64,000 nucleotides of DNA from Psychrobacter sp. (GCA_018260445.1 JAGLBE010000001.1:33191-97190); one strand, 5' to 3'. Numbered from the stretch's first letter, positions 1 to 8,828 are shown. Notes: generated by a model not told the origin, from the letters alone. Numbers and translations are program-made.

Positions 1-714
1 AATACCCGTTGCGGCAGCAGCTTTGGCAGTAATGTGACCTAAAAGCTGGCTTGGGGCAACAATTTTCGGCATTTGCTCTGGGCGGCAACTGAACAAGCGC
101 CATTTAACATCGTTAGGTTTTAGCCACTTTTGCGCTTTGTAATCATAGGGTAGATAGCCTACAGATTGCGCCATAGAGTCAACCAGTTCTCCGATAAGCT
201 GATAAGTAAGATAGGCGGAGAGGTTAACATAGTGCGCCGTTTTTGCCCAAATTTGTGGCTCATGGTGTGCAAGCCAATTACCGCGTGCTTTTTGCTGAGC
301 ATCTTTGACCAATTGGCTCATACCTGCCAACTTGGTAAAAGGATGCAAAAACCCAATATTATTGGGCTTACCACGGCGCAAATCCAGCCATACAATAGCG
401 GGGCGAAGCGGATTTTTGTCTTTATCTAAACAAATCATGGTGTAGCGCTGGGTGGCAAGGCTGATGCCTGCAATTTGTGCTGGCGTGATAGAGCACGTTT
501 GCCATAGTTGTTGGCAGGCTGCAGATAGCTTTTGCCAATAGTACTCGGCATGCTGTTCGGCAAAATTGGGCTGACTCGAAAAATAAGGTTCAATAAGCAC
601 ACGGGCTTTGCCAACCTCGTTACCAAATTGATCAAAAATAAGCGCTCTAATGCTTTGAGTGCCGTTATCCAGGCTTAAAAAATAGATGGGCTCTTCGGTA
701 TGATTATCCGTCAT
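1..714 (-). CDS. FGGY-family carbohydrate kinase, N-terminal part (cut by window edge)
   Basis: The minus-strand frame runs from an ATG at 714 to the window edge without a stop (238 codons). The start of the protein has the FGGY kinase phosphate-binding motif DNGTQSIRALIFD at about residues 17-29, followed by a conserved WLDLRRG segment at about residue 115, as in sugar and polyol kinases. The family phosphorylates glycerol, xylulose and similar substrates with ATP; the substrate here cannot be told. It is the last visible gene of an operon behind a GlpD-like dehydrogenase and an AGPS-like oxidase, so a glycerol-type or C3 substrate is a reasonable inference. The start region is tandemly duplicated (see the separate regulatory entry). 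Confidence 0.88.
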   Translation of the reverse strand, partial: MTDNHTEEPIYFLSLDNGTQSIRALIFDQFGNEVGKARVLIEPYFSSQPNFAEQHAEYYWQKLSAACQQLWQTCSITPAQIAGISLATQRYTMICLDKDKNPLRPAIVWLDLRRGKPNNIGFLHPFTKLAGMSQLVKDAQQKARGNWLAHHEPQIWAKTAHYVNLSAYLTYQLIGELVDSMAQSVGYLPYDYKAQKWLKPNDVKWRLFSCRPEQMPKIVAPSQLLGHITAKAAAATGI

Positions 715-736
715 GGTATTCCTTATTATCGGTCAT
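704..736 (-). promoter_or_regulatory. Duplicated translation-start region with a 10-codon upstream ORF
   Basis: Read on the minus strand, a block of about 22 bases with an AAGGAA ribosome-binding site, the spacer TACC and an ATG-GAC/ACC start occurs twice in tandem, at about 746-728 and 725-707. The upstream copy opens a 10-codon ORF (MTDNKEYHDG) from 736 to a TAA at 704-706. It overlaps the kinase start at 714 in another frame. It may couple or dampen kinase translation, or may simply be a recent duplication; function is inference. Confidence 0.45.
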
Positions 737-808
737 GGTATTCCTTTACCTAGATGTCGAAAGAGTCTATTGCTATGCAGTTAGCAGATGCTGTGCAGGT
801 AGCAAATG

Positions 809-2560
809 CTATGTAAAAGGCAAGTGATAATACCGATGCCAAAGATTATGATAACGCTTAGCTTCTTGTTGCCATTTGGCATCGTTCCAACCCAGCTCTT
901 GCTGACATAGCCGCTGTATTCGCTCACTAATGGGCGGCGTCATCGCACCATTTGGTATTATTAAGCCTATGCGGGCACGCCGTAGTAACAAGTCATCTAA
1001 ATGAATGACTTGCTCATAGCGTAACGAAAAACGAAGCTCCGCCCAAAGGGTATTGCTATCGGCAATGGGCACTAATTCATCCGCACCAGCAAGTTCAAGT
1101 AACGTGTCAAGTTGCCTGCCATAATAACCTTGCAAACGGTGTTGCAAGGGCTGTGGCAAGGTGGCAAACTTTGGGTGAGTAGGCACAGAGTGACTAAAAA
1201 CGCTATCGTCATGGTTATCAGTTTGTTGAATTCTTGTTTGAGGGCTTGTTTGAGGGCTTGGTTGAGCACTGTTGTCTTGGGTGCTAGCATCAAGCGCAAA
1301 AACGGCTTGGCAAGCCTGGATAACATCCAAAGCAATCAGGCGAAAAGTAGTGAGTTTGCCGCCACTCACCGTCACTAAATTATGGTCTATCCACACACTG
1401 TGGTCACGTTTTTCTTTACTGGGACTCACTCGTTCACCATCGCCAGATGCAGCAATCAGCGGTCGCACCCCGGCCCAAGTGCTGATAATGTCATCCCGAT
1501 TCAGTTGAACCGCCGCAAACAGCGCATTGGTCGCTGCGAGTAGATATTCGACCTCTTCGGGGGTGATACCAACCTCTTGATCATCTACAGGCGGATGGTC
1601 TAAATCGGTAGTGCCAATAACCGTGCGCATCTCCCAAGGAAACACAAAAACTGCCCGTTTATCGACGGGGTGCAAAAAAGTATAGGCATGAGTCAGGGGT
1701 AGCTTTTGTGAACTGATGACTAGATGACTACCACGTGAGGGACGAATTTGTTGTTGAAAGGTCGCCTCGGTTTGCTGGCAAGCCTGCATACGCAGCGTAT
1801 CCGCCCAAGCCCCCGTCGCATTGACTACCACTTTGGCGTACACCGCATAGCTTGTCGAATTAGGGTCAGTATTATTATGAATATCAGAATCAGAATCAGA
1901 ATCAGTATCAGTATCCAGCTGATTTGCCGTATCCGTCAGCCTTGCGCCCACCACTAAGCCTTGTGCATTGTTAATTAGGGAGTCTGCTTTGAGATAATTA
2001 ATCGCCTGCGCACCGTCTTGAATCGCCTCATCCAACACCCGCATGACCAGACGTGAATCATCGGTTAACGCATCGCTAAACTGACTGGCACCTAAAAACT
2101 TATCTGTCTTGATACCCGGATTGAGGCGTAAAAAAGCGTCTCTTTTAAAATATTTTGCATAGCGTTTGCCCGCTATTTTGTCATAGACTTTAAGCAGGGT
2201 ATTAAATACCCATGGCGGCGGAAACTTGCCTTTATAATGCGGCATAACATAGTGCATCTCATTGACCAGACCGCTTGCTTCGGTCAAAAAGCGCTCACGC
2301 TCACGCACGCTTTGCACCGTTGTTTTATAATCACCTGATGCGATATAGCGTAGTCCGCCGTGCACCATTTTGCTTGAGCGACTCGACGTGCCCCAAGCAA
2401 AATCCTTTTGATCCACCACCAATACGGCCAAACCACGCCGTGCCGCTTCTCGTGCAATACCGGCACCGGTGATGCCGCCACCAATGACTAACATATCCCA
2501 AGGTTCAGTACGCGCTAAAGGCATTGTTAGCGATTGCTTGCGTTGCCTAGACGGGTTCAT
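809..2560 (-). CDS. glpD: FAD-dependent glycerol-3-phosphate dehydrogenase/oxidase (GlpD family)
   Basis: This is a 583-residue protein of the GlpD/GlpA family, which oxidises sn-glycerol-3-phosphate to dihydroxyacetone phosphate and passes electrons to the respiratory chain at the inner membrane. A dinucleotide-binding GGGITGAG motif lies at about residues 27-34, followed by the family motif around GTSSRSSKMVHGGLRYI, the FPWEMRTVIGTTD block and a C-terminal helical domain. It has an Asp/Thr/Ser insert near residues 216-232, encoded by a hexanucleotide tract at about 1880-1915. It overlaps the upstream oxidase gene by 4 bases, implying translational coupling. The neighbours suggest a role beyond plain glycerol use, possibly alkyl-glycerol chemistry; that is inference. 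Confidence 0.9.
   Translation of the reverse strand: MNPSRQRKQSLTMPLARTEPWDMLVIGGGITGAGIAREAARRGLAVLVVDQKDFAWGTSSRSSKMVHGGLRYIASGDYKTTVQSVRERERFLTEASGLVNEMHYVMPHYKGKFPPPWVFNTLLKVYDKIAGKRYAKYFKRDAFLRLNPGIKTDKFLGASQFSDALTDDSRLVMRVLDEAIQDGAQAINYLKADSLINNAQGLVVGARLTDTANQLDTDTDSDSDSDIHNNTDPNSTSYAVYAKVVVNATGAWADTLRMQACQQTEATFQQQIRPSRGSHLVISSQKLPLTHAYTFLHPVDKRAVFVFPWEMRTVIGTTDLDHPPVDDQEVGITPEEVEYLLAATNALFAAVQLNRDDIISTWAGVRPLIAASGDGERVSPSKEKRDHSVWIDHNLVTVSGGKLTTFRLIALDVIQACQAVFALDASTQDNSAQPSPQTSPQTRIQQTDNHDDSVFSHSVPTHPKFATLPQPLQHRLQGYYGRQLDTLLELAGADELVPIADSNTLWAELRFSLRYEQVIHLDDLLLRRARIGLIIPNGAMTPPISERIQRLCQQELGWNDAKWQQEAKRYHNLWHRYYHLPFT
1880..1915. repeat. Hexanucleotide tandem repeat inside glpD
   Basis: Short tandem copies of a six-base unit (ATCAGA/ATCAGT on the plus strand) encode the alternating Asp-Ser and Asp-Thr stretch of the GlpD-like protein. 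The unit is a multiple of three, so length change would not shift the frame. Confidence 0.7.
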
Positions 2561-4269
2561 AAAGTGTCCTGTAATAAGACACCGGGATTCATCCGTTGTT
2601 CGGGGTCTAAGCTTTTTAACATATCGGCAGTGACTTTAAGGCCCAGATTTCCCTTTTCAGCGTTAAGATATGGGGCATGGTCACGGCCCACGCCATGTTG
2701 ATGCGAGATGGTGGCTTTACCATTGGCCACGCTCAAGCTTGCTGCCCGCTTAATTTTTTGCCAGCGTGTTAACGTATTGGTATGATTTTTTGCAGCTCTA
2801 AAAAAGTAAGTGGTATATAAGCTCGCACCTTGCTTATAAACATGGGAGATATGGGTAAATGCCATAACCGCCTCGCCCTCGTCGCTTAAAGCGGTGGTTA
2901 CCGCTTGCTGCATCTGCGCCATTTGCTCATCAATGTTACGCCAATTGGTCGCTGTCTCAAACGTATCGACCATAATGCCTTTATCCCATAATGTGCCGCG
3001 CAAATAAGGAAACTTAAAGCGGCCATGCGCCCAAATAGTGCCCATAATATCGGTAAGCGTACCGGTGACAGCGCCGTGCTGCTTTAACAGTTTTTTCATC
3101 TGTGCAAGGGCAAGCTTATTGTGCGCTTTATTGCCAGAAATGCCATAAGTTAGCATCACTTTATCTGAGCTTAGCCCGCGTGCTTTTAAATACGCAGCGA
3201 TGGCGACAAACTGACTGGGCGTGGTGCCTAAATGCAAATGGGCATCGGTTTCGAGCGCATTACTAAGTCGCAACATCGACAGGCGCACATCTTGTTGTAC
3301 CGCCTGTTTTAATAAGGTTTTCCCCGCTTGCCAATTGGGTAAAAAAGCAACCTTAAATAACTCTTCTGTCGGCTGCGGGTTGACCCGCATTTTGACTTCG
3401 GTAAAGATACCCACGCGCCCTTCGGTGCCCATCATCATTTCACGCAAATCGGGGCCGGCAGATGACGCTGGAATATCAGGAATGGTCAAAATGCCTTGCG
3501 GCGTCACCAAAGTGCCGCCCGCAAACATCTGCTCAATACGGCCATAGCCCAAAGACTGCTGACCACTAGAGCGGGTAGCCACCCAGCCGCCTATAGTAGA
3601 TAGCTCCCACGACTGCGGATAGTGCCCCAAGCGGTACCCTTGCTTGCCCAACTGCGACTCCACGGCAGGCCCTTGCGCCCCTGCGCCAAAAGTTGCCACT
3701 TGACTCTCAACATCTAACTCAATCAACCTATCCATTCGACTCATGGCGATGGTCAAAATAGGACGTGACTCTTTGGCGGGGTTGATGTGGCCTGCCACCG
3801 AGGTGCCCCCACCAAACGGAATAACGATTAAATTATGCGCGCTGGCAAGCATAAGTAGCCTCTCAACATCTGCGGTATCTTGCGGCATCGCCACCCCATC
3901 CGGAAACACCTCAAAGTCGCCACTGTGCATCGCAATCCAATCAGGAAAGCTTTGACCACGGGCGTGTCGTAGTCTAACTTCATTATCGGTTGACACGATG
4001 GACAAATCAGTAATCGCCTGAGGTAAACGTGATGCTGGTACAGTTTTTAACACGTCATCTAAGCTAGCCGAGGATAGTTTAGACGTCTTACCGATATACG
4101 ACCTAATGAATTTAGCCCCGTGCGGCGACACTTTTTTATGAATATTGATGTTACCCCAGCCATTCCAACGGGTTTGTTCGATAGGGGTGTTGCGTAGTGT
4201 GTCGCTATTTTTGTCGCTGGTTGTGGTGCTGGGCGTCTTAGAGGTACTCATGCGATTTGACCTGTCCAT
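2557..4269 (-). CDS. FAD-binding oxidase of the alkylglycerone-phosphate synthase (AGPS) type
   Basis: This 570-residue protein has the FAD_binding_4 (VAO-type) fold motif PFGGGTSVAG at residues 151-160 and a C-terminal FAD-oxidase_C domain with SHQHGVGRDHAPYL near the end. In the eukaryotic family member alkylglycerone-phosphate synthase, the equivalent His-rich region helps replace the acyl group of acyl-DHAP with a fatty alcohol to start ether-lipid synthesis. Bacterial homologues are mostly uncharacterised. A second start at 4251 (Met7) has a better-placed CAGGTC than the first Met. The gene overlaps the GlpD gene by 4 bases, so it heads an operon of oxidase, G3P dehydrogenase and FGGY kinase. 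Substrate is unknown; ether-lipid or D-lactate/glycolate-type oxidation are both possible. Confidence 0.82.
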   Translation of the reverse strand: MDRSNRMSTSKTPSTTTSDKNSDTLRNTPIEQTRWNGWGNINIHKKVSPHGAKFIRSYIGKTSKLSSASLDDVLKTVPASRLPQAITDLSIVSTDNEVRLRHARGQSFPDWIAMHSGDFEVFPDGVAMPQDTADVERLLMLASAHNLIVIPFGGGTSVAGHINPAKESRPILTIAMSRMDRLIELDVESQVATFGAGAQGPAVESQLGKQGYRLGHYPQSWELSTIGGWVATRSSGQQSLGYGRIEQMFAGGTLVTPQGILTIPDIPASSAGPDLREMMMGTEGRVGIFTEVKMRVNPQPTEELFKVAFLPNWQAGKTLLKQAVQQDVRLSMLRLSNALETDAHLHLGTTPSQFVAIAAYLKARGLSSDKVMLTYGISGNKAHNKLALAQMKKLLKQHGAVTGTLTDIMGTIWAHGRFKFPYLRGTLWDKGIMVDTFETATNWRNIDEQMAQMQQAVTTALSDEGEAVMAFTHISHVYKQGASLYTTYFFRAAKNHTNTLTRWQKIKRAASLSVANGKATISHQHGVGRDHAPYLNAEKGNLGLKVTADMLKSLDPEQRMNPGVLLQDTL

Positions 4270-4698
4270 GGTTTATTTCGATAGTGAGATATCATAGCTA
4301 AAGCTGACCTAAAGCTATAGGCAATGCTTGCAATATATCTATTAGTATACTACTTCAAACCGTATACGCATAAGGTATCATTCATGAGTTTTCATCCAAT
4401 AGCTTGCACTGCGGTTAACGCCAAGGCTGAAATTGGCGCTGCGCTTTGTGCAGCCAGTGGGTGTTTAGCCAGTGGGTCTATAAGGCAAGACGCTGGCTTT
4501 GAGCTGTGCGGCACAATCGAGATAATATTTGCTAGGTTTACAGGGCGTAATGGCGCCAATGGGGTTGTTGCGCTGCGTATCATTATAGGCGTAGTATAGG
4601 GCTTTATTGCAAGCTGAGCATCTAGCAATTGAGCCTCTAGCAATTTTTTAGTCATCGTTACCATTTAACGACTACTTTAACCCTATTTAACATTACCT
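4270..4698. other. Intergenic region between divergent operons
   Basis: This 429-base gap separates the divergent oxidase operon and the jetD-like gene, so it should hold promoters for both. Two overlapping open frames (about 4324-4599 plus, 4392-4664 minus) have no ribosome-binding site and no recognisable product, and I do not accept them. No terminator, operator or RNA is recognised. Confidence 0.4.
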
Positions 4699-6099
4699 AT
4701 GACCAAACCTACAGCCAAAACAGCAGTCAAAACAGCAGTCAAAGCAGCAACGAGCCCAAGCCCCCCAAACTGGGGCATCATGCCCGCCACTGCCATTGCC
4801 CAACTCAAACAACGTGAGTGGGACAATAGCGCTCGCCTCAAAGCCCGCCTTAAAGGGGAGATGGCGTTTCCTATTACCCTTGCGCTAAAGCCACCCAAAA
4901 CGGGTAACGACTTACTACAGCATCCCAATCACTGTCAAGACTTTGTGCAAGCTTGGCGCCATTTTGCTGCGTTGCATCCGCATTACCCCGAGCTGGTGCA
5001 CTGGCAACGCAGTGGCTTTCGCCACTTTGCCGAGCAAAACCTGCCGAGCAAATTAGTGATTGCCAATGCGCAAGCCTTAGCGGAAATTTTGGGGGCAGCG
5101 GCGCAGCAGCAGCTGCGACGTTGGCAGCGCAAAATTGGTTTTATTCATAGCCACCTGTGTGACGCAATGACAGGCGTAGATGAGAGCAATAGCAATAGCA
5201 ATAGGCGCCAAAACAGCAGTGTGTTTGCTACTGACTGGAAAACAGGGCTATTTAACGCCTTAATAGACAAGCTTGCGACCCTTGATGGGCTAGATGATGA
5301 CGAATTAGATCTGGTGGTAAAAGTCATACCGCAGCTACATTACGGCATGGGGCAGGGGTTGTATTTGCGTGCTTTGCCAGTGCGCTATGTCGATACCAAA
5401 TTTATTGAAACCTATGACAGCCTACTTAGCGCCTTATTGGCGGCATTTTATCCCCAGCAAATAAACAACTTGGGCTTAAGCCAGTGGTTAGGCTGTTTGC
5501 AAAAACCCAGCGGCTGGCTGATGGTGCGCCCGTTGTGTGCACAAGCGCAAGCGAACATGGGCGGATTATCGCTATTGCGCTTAGCAACTGAGGTGCTGCA
5601 AAACCAGCCCTTGCCCGCTAAACGTATCTTGGTGGTAGAAAATGAGCAGTCCTGCTTGGCATTGCCCTATGCGGGCACCATGGCAGATACTACCGCCGAT
5701 ACCATTGCCGTTGCCGGTGGCGGTAAAAATATCAACTGGATGAGTGCCGATTGGCTGCAACTAAAAACCGTGGGCTATTGGGGCGATATTGATTCGGAGG
5801 GGCTTAGCATATTAAGCCAAGCACGGGCGTGTTGCCCAAATTTAAGTGCGTTGATGATGGATGCGCAAACGCTAACCCAGTTTAAAAAACGTATGGTGGG
5901 TGAGCCTGACTCTAAAGGTTTAGTCCCCAGCCACTTAAGCTCTGCTGAGTGGGCATTGTTTAATGACCTGCGCCAAGCCGAGCCGCGACAGCGGCGCTTG
6001 GAGCAAGAAAGACTGCCCAATGAGTATATTGAGCAGGCATTACAACAATGGAGGATGGCATCAGATAAGTCGCCTAATTCACCTAATTCACATAAGTGA
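4699..6099 (+). CDS. Solitary JetD-like protein (DUF3322 + DUF2220, Wadjet-type nuclease subunit)
   Basis: The 466-residue product resembles JetD of Wadjet plasmid-defence systems. A DUF3322-like N-terminus (WGIMPATAIAQLKQREW, then the LKARLKGE and FPITLALKPP blocks) is followed by a DUF2220 Toprim-like C-terminus with ILVVENEQSC at about residues 310-319 and YWGDIDSEGLSIL at about 357-369. The candidate metal-binding Glu and the Asp-x-Asp pair are present, so the nuclease site looks intact. In known Wadjet loci JetD cleaves DNA extruded by the MukBEF-like JetABC complex. Here the flanking genes are metabolic and no jetA, jetB or jetC lies in the window. The N-terminus carries Ala/Lys/Val repeats and the middle an ESNSNSN insert, so residue 28 (position 4780) may be the true start. 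It could be an orphan remnant, or act with an SMC complex encoded elsewhere. Confidence 0.8.
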   Translation: MTKPTAKTAVKTAVKAATSPSPPNWGIMPATAIAQLKQREWDNSARLKARLKGEMAFPITLALKPPKTGNDLLQHPNHCQDFVQAWRHFAALHPHYPELVHWQRSGFRHFAEQNLPSKLVIANAQALAEILGAAAQQQLRRWQRKIGFIHSHLCDAMTGVDESNSNSNRRQNSSVFATDWKTGLFNALIDKLATLDGLDDDELDLVVKVIPQLHYGMGQGLYLRALPVRYVDTKFIETYDSLLSALLAAFYPQQINNLGLSQWLGCLQKPSGWLMVRPLCAQAQANMGGLSLLRLATEVLQNQPLPAKRILVVENEQSCLALPYAGTMADTTADTIAVAGGGKNINWMSADWLQLKTVGYWGDIDSEGLSILSQARACCPNLSALMMDAQTLTQFKKRMVGEPDSKGLVPSHLSSAEWALFNDLRQAEPRQRRLEQERLPNEYIEQALQQWRMASDKSPNSPNSHK

Positions 6100-6211
6100 G
6101 GCAACTTATCTTGTTCTTTCTTTTAACAGGTAACACAGTCCAATATTGATAACAATCACAATCACAATCATAATCATAATAACAGCATCAGGCTAATGGA
6201 CAACCATCAGC
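6100..6211. repeat. Short AT-rich gap with hexanucleotide tandem repeat
   Basis: Between the convergent ends of the jetD-like gene and narK there is a tract of ACAATC/ATAATC units at about 6148-6182. No clear stem plus T-run terminator was found. Confidence 0.5.
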
Positions 6212-7684
6212 TTAACTGATAGCGATGCGTTCAATCGTACCATCTTCATGCATTTCAATCATATGACCTTGAGGCTCAGATAAGAAAAACGCACTGACAA
6301 AAGCGATAGCGGCAAAAGCGGCGAGCATGATAAAAAAGCCGGTTGGCGATATCATCGAAAATACCGTTAAGAAAAACACCCCACCAACGTTACCATAAGC
6401 CCCTGCGGTACCCGCAATTTGCCCCGTCATCCGGCGTTGAATCAATGGCACTAACGAATAGACTGCACCGCAAGCAGACTGTACAAATATAGAGGTCGCT
6501 AACACAATCATAATCGCACCGATTAAGGGCAATTTGGTCATTTGGCTCATTAAAACATAACCAATGGTTTGACCTGCGAGTGCTATCATTAACACTTTAC
6601 GCCGACCAATAGCATCAGACATAAATCCACCACCAGGGCGGGCAAATAAGTTCATTACTGCAAAACAACCTGCCGTCAAACCCGCTAGCGTATGAGAAAT
6701 ACCATAATTGGTGATAAAGTATTGTGGCAACATAGATACCACGGCAAGCTCAGAGCCAAAACAGGCCATATAGGCGATACTTAAGATGGCCACTTGCTTA
6801 AATTGATAGCCATACTCAGCGCTCATAACCGGGCGGCTTTTGTCAAATAAATGCTTGTTGACTGACCAAATTTTGATGTACTGATATACCGTTAATAACG
6901 CCACCACGATGTACGCTATCGTGGCTTGTGACTCACTAAGTAACTTAAGTCCTGCAGGTGATAAGCGCCAAACCAACAAAAATAAGGTTAAATAAACCGG
7001 CAAAATAACCGCAGCATAAAAATAAAAGTCAGATTTACTAGAGACCTCTAAACCCCCTGATTTTTTAGGTTTAAAGTAAGTGGCGCCCTTTGGCGTATCA
7101 CTAACGCCTCGATAAAAAATAACAGAATACACGATGGCAATGACGCCGGTGGTAGCAATGGCATAGCGCCATCCCTCATCGCCGCCAAACATCAGCGCCA
7201 ATAAAGGCATGGCCATCGAAGCCACTGCAGCACCAAAGTTACCCCAACCGCCGTAGATACCTTCAGCAGCGCCCACCTCTTTGGCCGGAAACCACTCAGA
7301 AATAAGGCGGATACCTACCACAAATCCTGCGCCCACAAAGCCAATCAAGAAGCGACCGATTGCTAACATTTGAAAGGTTTGGGCAAAAGCAAAAATAAAG
7401 CATAAAAAGCCACTAATAAATAGCAGCGCACTATACGAGCGTTTTGGGCCATACTTATCGACCATGGCGCCAATGAGCAAGCGGGCAGGGATAGTTAATG
7501 CCACGTTAAGCATCAAAATTGCTTTGACTTGACCATCCGTTAACAAGAAATAATCTTTAATTGTGGGCATTAACGCCACATGAGCAAACCAAATTAGAAA
7601 AGTCACAAAAAATGCGAACCAAGTATAATGCAGCGTTTTAATACGCTCTAATTTAAAATTAAACAAAGGTAACCGTTGGGACAT
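6212..7684 (-). CDS. narK: Nitrate/nitrite transporter, NNP family of the MFS (NarK/NasA type)
   Basis: This 490-residue membrane protein has about 12 hydrophobic segments and the MFS loop motif DKYGPKRSY. It carries both nitrate-porter signatures: GIYGGWGNFGAA in the first half (about residues 143-154) and AGAYGNVGGVFF in the second (about 415-426), with conserved Arg residues in the SEWFPAKE and RPGGG contexts. It should move nitrate and/or nitrite across the inner membrane. No nitrate or nitrite reductase gene lies in the window, so import for assimilation versus nitrate/nitrite exchange cannot be told. The middle loop (about residues 200-290) is longer than usual. A strong AGGAGA ribosome-binding site precedes the ATG at 7684. 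Confidence 0.88.
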   Translation of the reverse strand: MSQRLPLFNFKLERIKTLHYTWFAFFVTFLIWFAHVALMPTIKDYFLLTDGQVKAILMLNVALTIPARLLIGAMVDKYGPKRSYSALLFISGFLCFIFAFAQTFQMLAIGRFLIGFVGAGFVVGIRLISEWFPAKEVGAAEGIYGGWGNFGAAVASMAMPLLALMFGGDEGWRYAIATTGVIAIVYSVIFYRGVSDTPKGATYFKPKKSGGLEVSSKSDFYFYAAVILPVYLTLFLLVWRLSPAGLKLLSESQATIAYIVVALLTVYQYIKIWSVNKHLFDKSRPVMSAEYGYQFKQVAILSIAYMACFGSELAVVSMLPQYFITNYGISHTLAGLTAGCFAVMNLFARPGGGFMSDAIGRRKVLMIALAGQTIGYVLMSQMTKLPLIGAIMIVLATSIFVQSACGAVYSLVPLIQRRMTGQIAGTAGAYGNVGGVFFLTVFSMISPTGFFIMLAAFAAIAFVSAFFLSEPQGHMIEMHEDGTIERIAIS

Positions 7685-7701
7685 TTCACTCTCCTAAAAG
7701 T

Positions 7702-7718
7702 ATCATGTCAATCATGAT
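7702..7718. promoter_or_regulatory. Perfect 6+6 palindrome just upstream of narK
   Basis: ATCATG-TCAAT-CATGAT forms an inverted repeat about 18-34 bases before the narK start codon. Its place in the leader would suit a repressor site or a small RNA hairpin. It does not match an FNR or NarL consensus that I can recognise. Confidence 0.35.
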
Positions 7719-8063
7719 GAAATCGTTTTAGCAAAAAGTGTGCCCATTTGATAATGCTTTGTTTTGTTCTGCTATTTTAGGTAATTATTGTCCTTTTAAT
7801 CATGACCATTATTGCTGCTCTGTATCTAGAATTTTTCGATGCCTCGATATAGTTCAGAGATTTTGCTGCTGCACTAAAAAAGTCAATGCAAAAAAATGTT
7901 GCGCCATTTTGGCAGCCGATATTAAGGCTCAATATTAAGGCATAGACCGCCAATACAGACCGCCAGCCTGTCTACAAAATTATGCAGCTATTAAGCGCTT
8001 AGGTTACGACGAATATTTAGACTATCCAATACTAAAGCGCTAGTGCCCTAATGGCTTAATGGC
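7719..8063. other. Intergenic region upstream of narK
   Basis: This stretch lies between the narK leader and the end of the glycosyltransferase gene, so it should hold the narK promoter and the end of the ots operon transcript. An open frame on the plus strand at 7738-7938 is Cys/Phe-rich and lacks a ribosome-binding site; I reject it. Nothing else is recognised. Confidence 0.35.
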
Positions 8064-8828
8064 CTAATGCTTATCGCTGCGCCCATTGCCTAAGCTGTCA
8101 GCTACTTCTTCAATAGGCCTATCCTCTAAATTGGCTAAAAATGCGGCAAACCCTTCGCTGGCACGAGCTTGCAGGCGGCTACTGGTCATCACCCGTACCC
8201 GATTGCTCCAAGTTATGGCATAGCCTTGGGTGTCAAATCGTTTAACCAAGTCCACATCTTCATGGCACGTTAAGGGTGCAAAACCGCCAACGGTCAAATA
8301 AGCGGCACTGCTAAAACTCAAATTTGCCCCATGAATATGACGGTGCCCCATTCTATCTTGGTAATGCGCCATATAATCGTCTCGGGTTTGGGTGCTCAAG
8401 TGCGCCCAGCTATCCACGCTCACCACCCCGCAAATCATATCCGTAGGCTGCTCGGCTAGATGGGCAAGTTGCTGGTTGAGCCAATCGGGCGTGACCATCG
8501 AATCGGCATCGCTGCAGGCAATCCAGGTTGCACCTTGTTGTTCGATGGCATAACGAATGCCCTTATCGCGCACGCGTCCCACACAGCGATAGTCACAGTT
8601 TATATACTCCACGCCTGCCTGTTTGACCAATTCAAGCGTATTGTCGCGACAACTATCGAGCACGACAATGGGGTGTGCCGTAATGGTCGCTGGCAATTGT
8701 TTGATGGCTGTCTGAATCGAGGCTAAGCAAGCGTGAATCGTCATCGCCTCATTATGTGCCGGAATGACGATAGCGATGTTCATCAAATTTATTGATGTGT
8801 TGTTACTGGGGGTTTTTAGATTGGGCAT
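8064..8828 (-). CDS. Glycosyltransferase family 2
   Basis: This is a 254-residue GT-A fold glycosyltransferase. The start IAIVIPAHNEAMTI is followed by VVLDSCRDNT and the metal-binding SDADSMV (an Asp-x-Asp type motif), all typical of family 2, with an H-E-D acceptor segment around TCHEDVDLVKRF. No membrane helix is seen, so it should be cytosolic or peripheral. An AGGGGAG site 5 bases before the ATG at 8828 supports this start over the internal Met at residue 16. It is the last gene of the run otsB-otsA-acyl-CoA dehydrogenase-PIG-L-methyltransferase. With the deacetylase and methyltransferase it probably builds or modifies a small glycoconjugate. Donor and acceptor are unknown. Confidence 0.85.
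   Translation of the reverse strand: MPNLKTPSNNTSINLMNIAIVIPAHNEAMTIHACLASIQTAIKQLPATITAHPIVVLDSCRDNTLELVKQAGVEYINCDYRCVGRVRDKGIRYAIEQQGATWIACSDADSMVTPDWLNQQLAHLAEQPTDMICGVVSVDSWAHLSTQTRDDYMAHYQDRMGHRHIHGANLSFSSAAYLTVGGFAPLTCHEDVDLVKRFDTQGYAITWSNRVRVMTSSRLQARASEGFAAFLANLEDRPIEEVADSLGNGRSDKH

Noticed and set aside
4324-4664. Two overlapping ORFs in the gap before jetD
   Set aside because: They overlap on opposite strands, have no ribosome-binding site, and show Ala/Cys-rich sequence without domain character.
4699-6099. Complete Wadjet defence system
   Set aside because: Only the JetD-like gene is present; no SMC (JetC), kleisin (JetA) or JetB genes are seen within the window on either side.
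7738-7938. 66-codon plus-strand ORF upstream of narK
   Set aside because: Odd Cys/Phe-rich composition and no ribosome-binding site; it probably lies in the narK promoter region.
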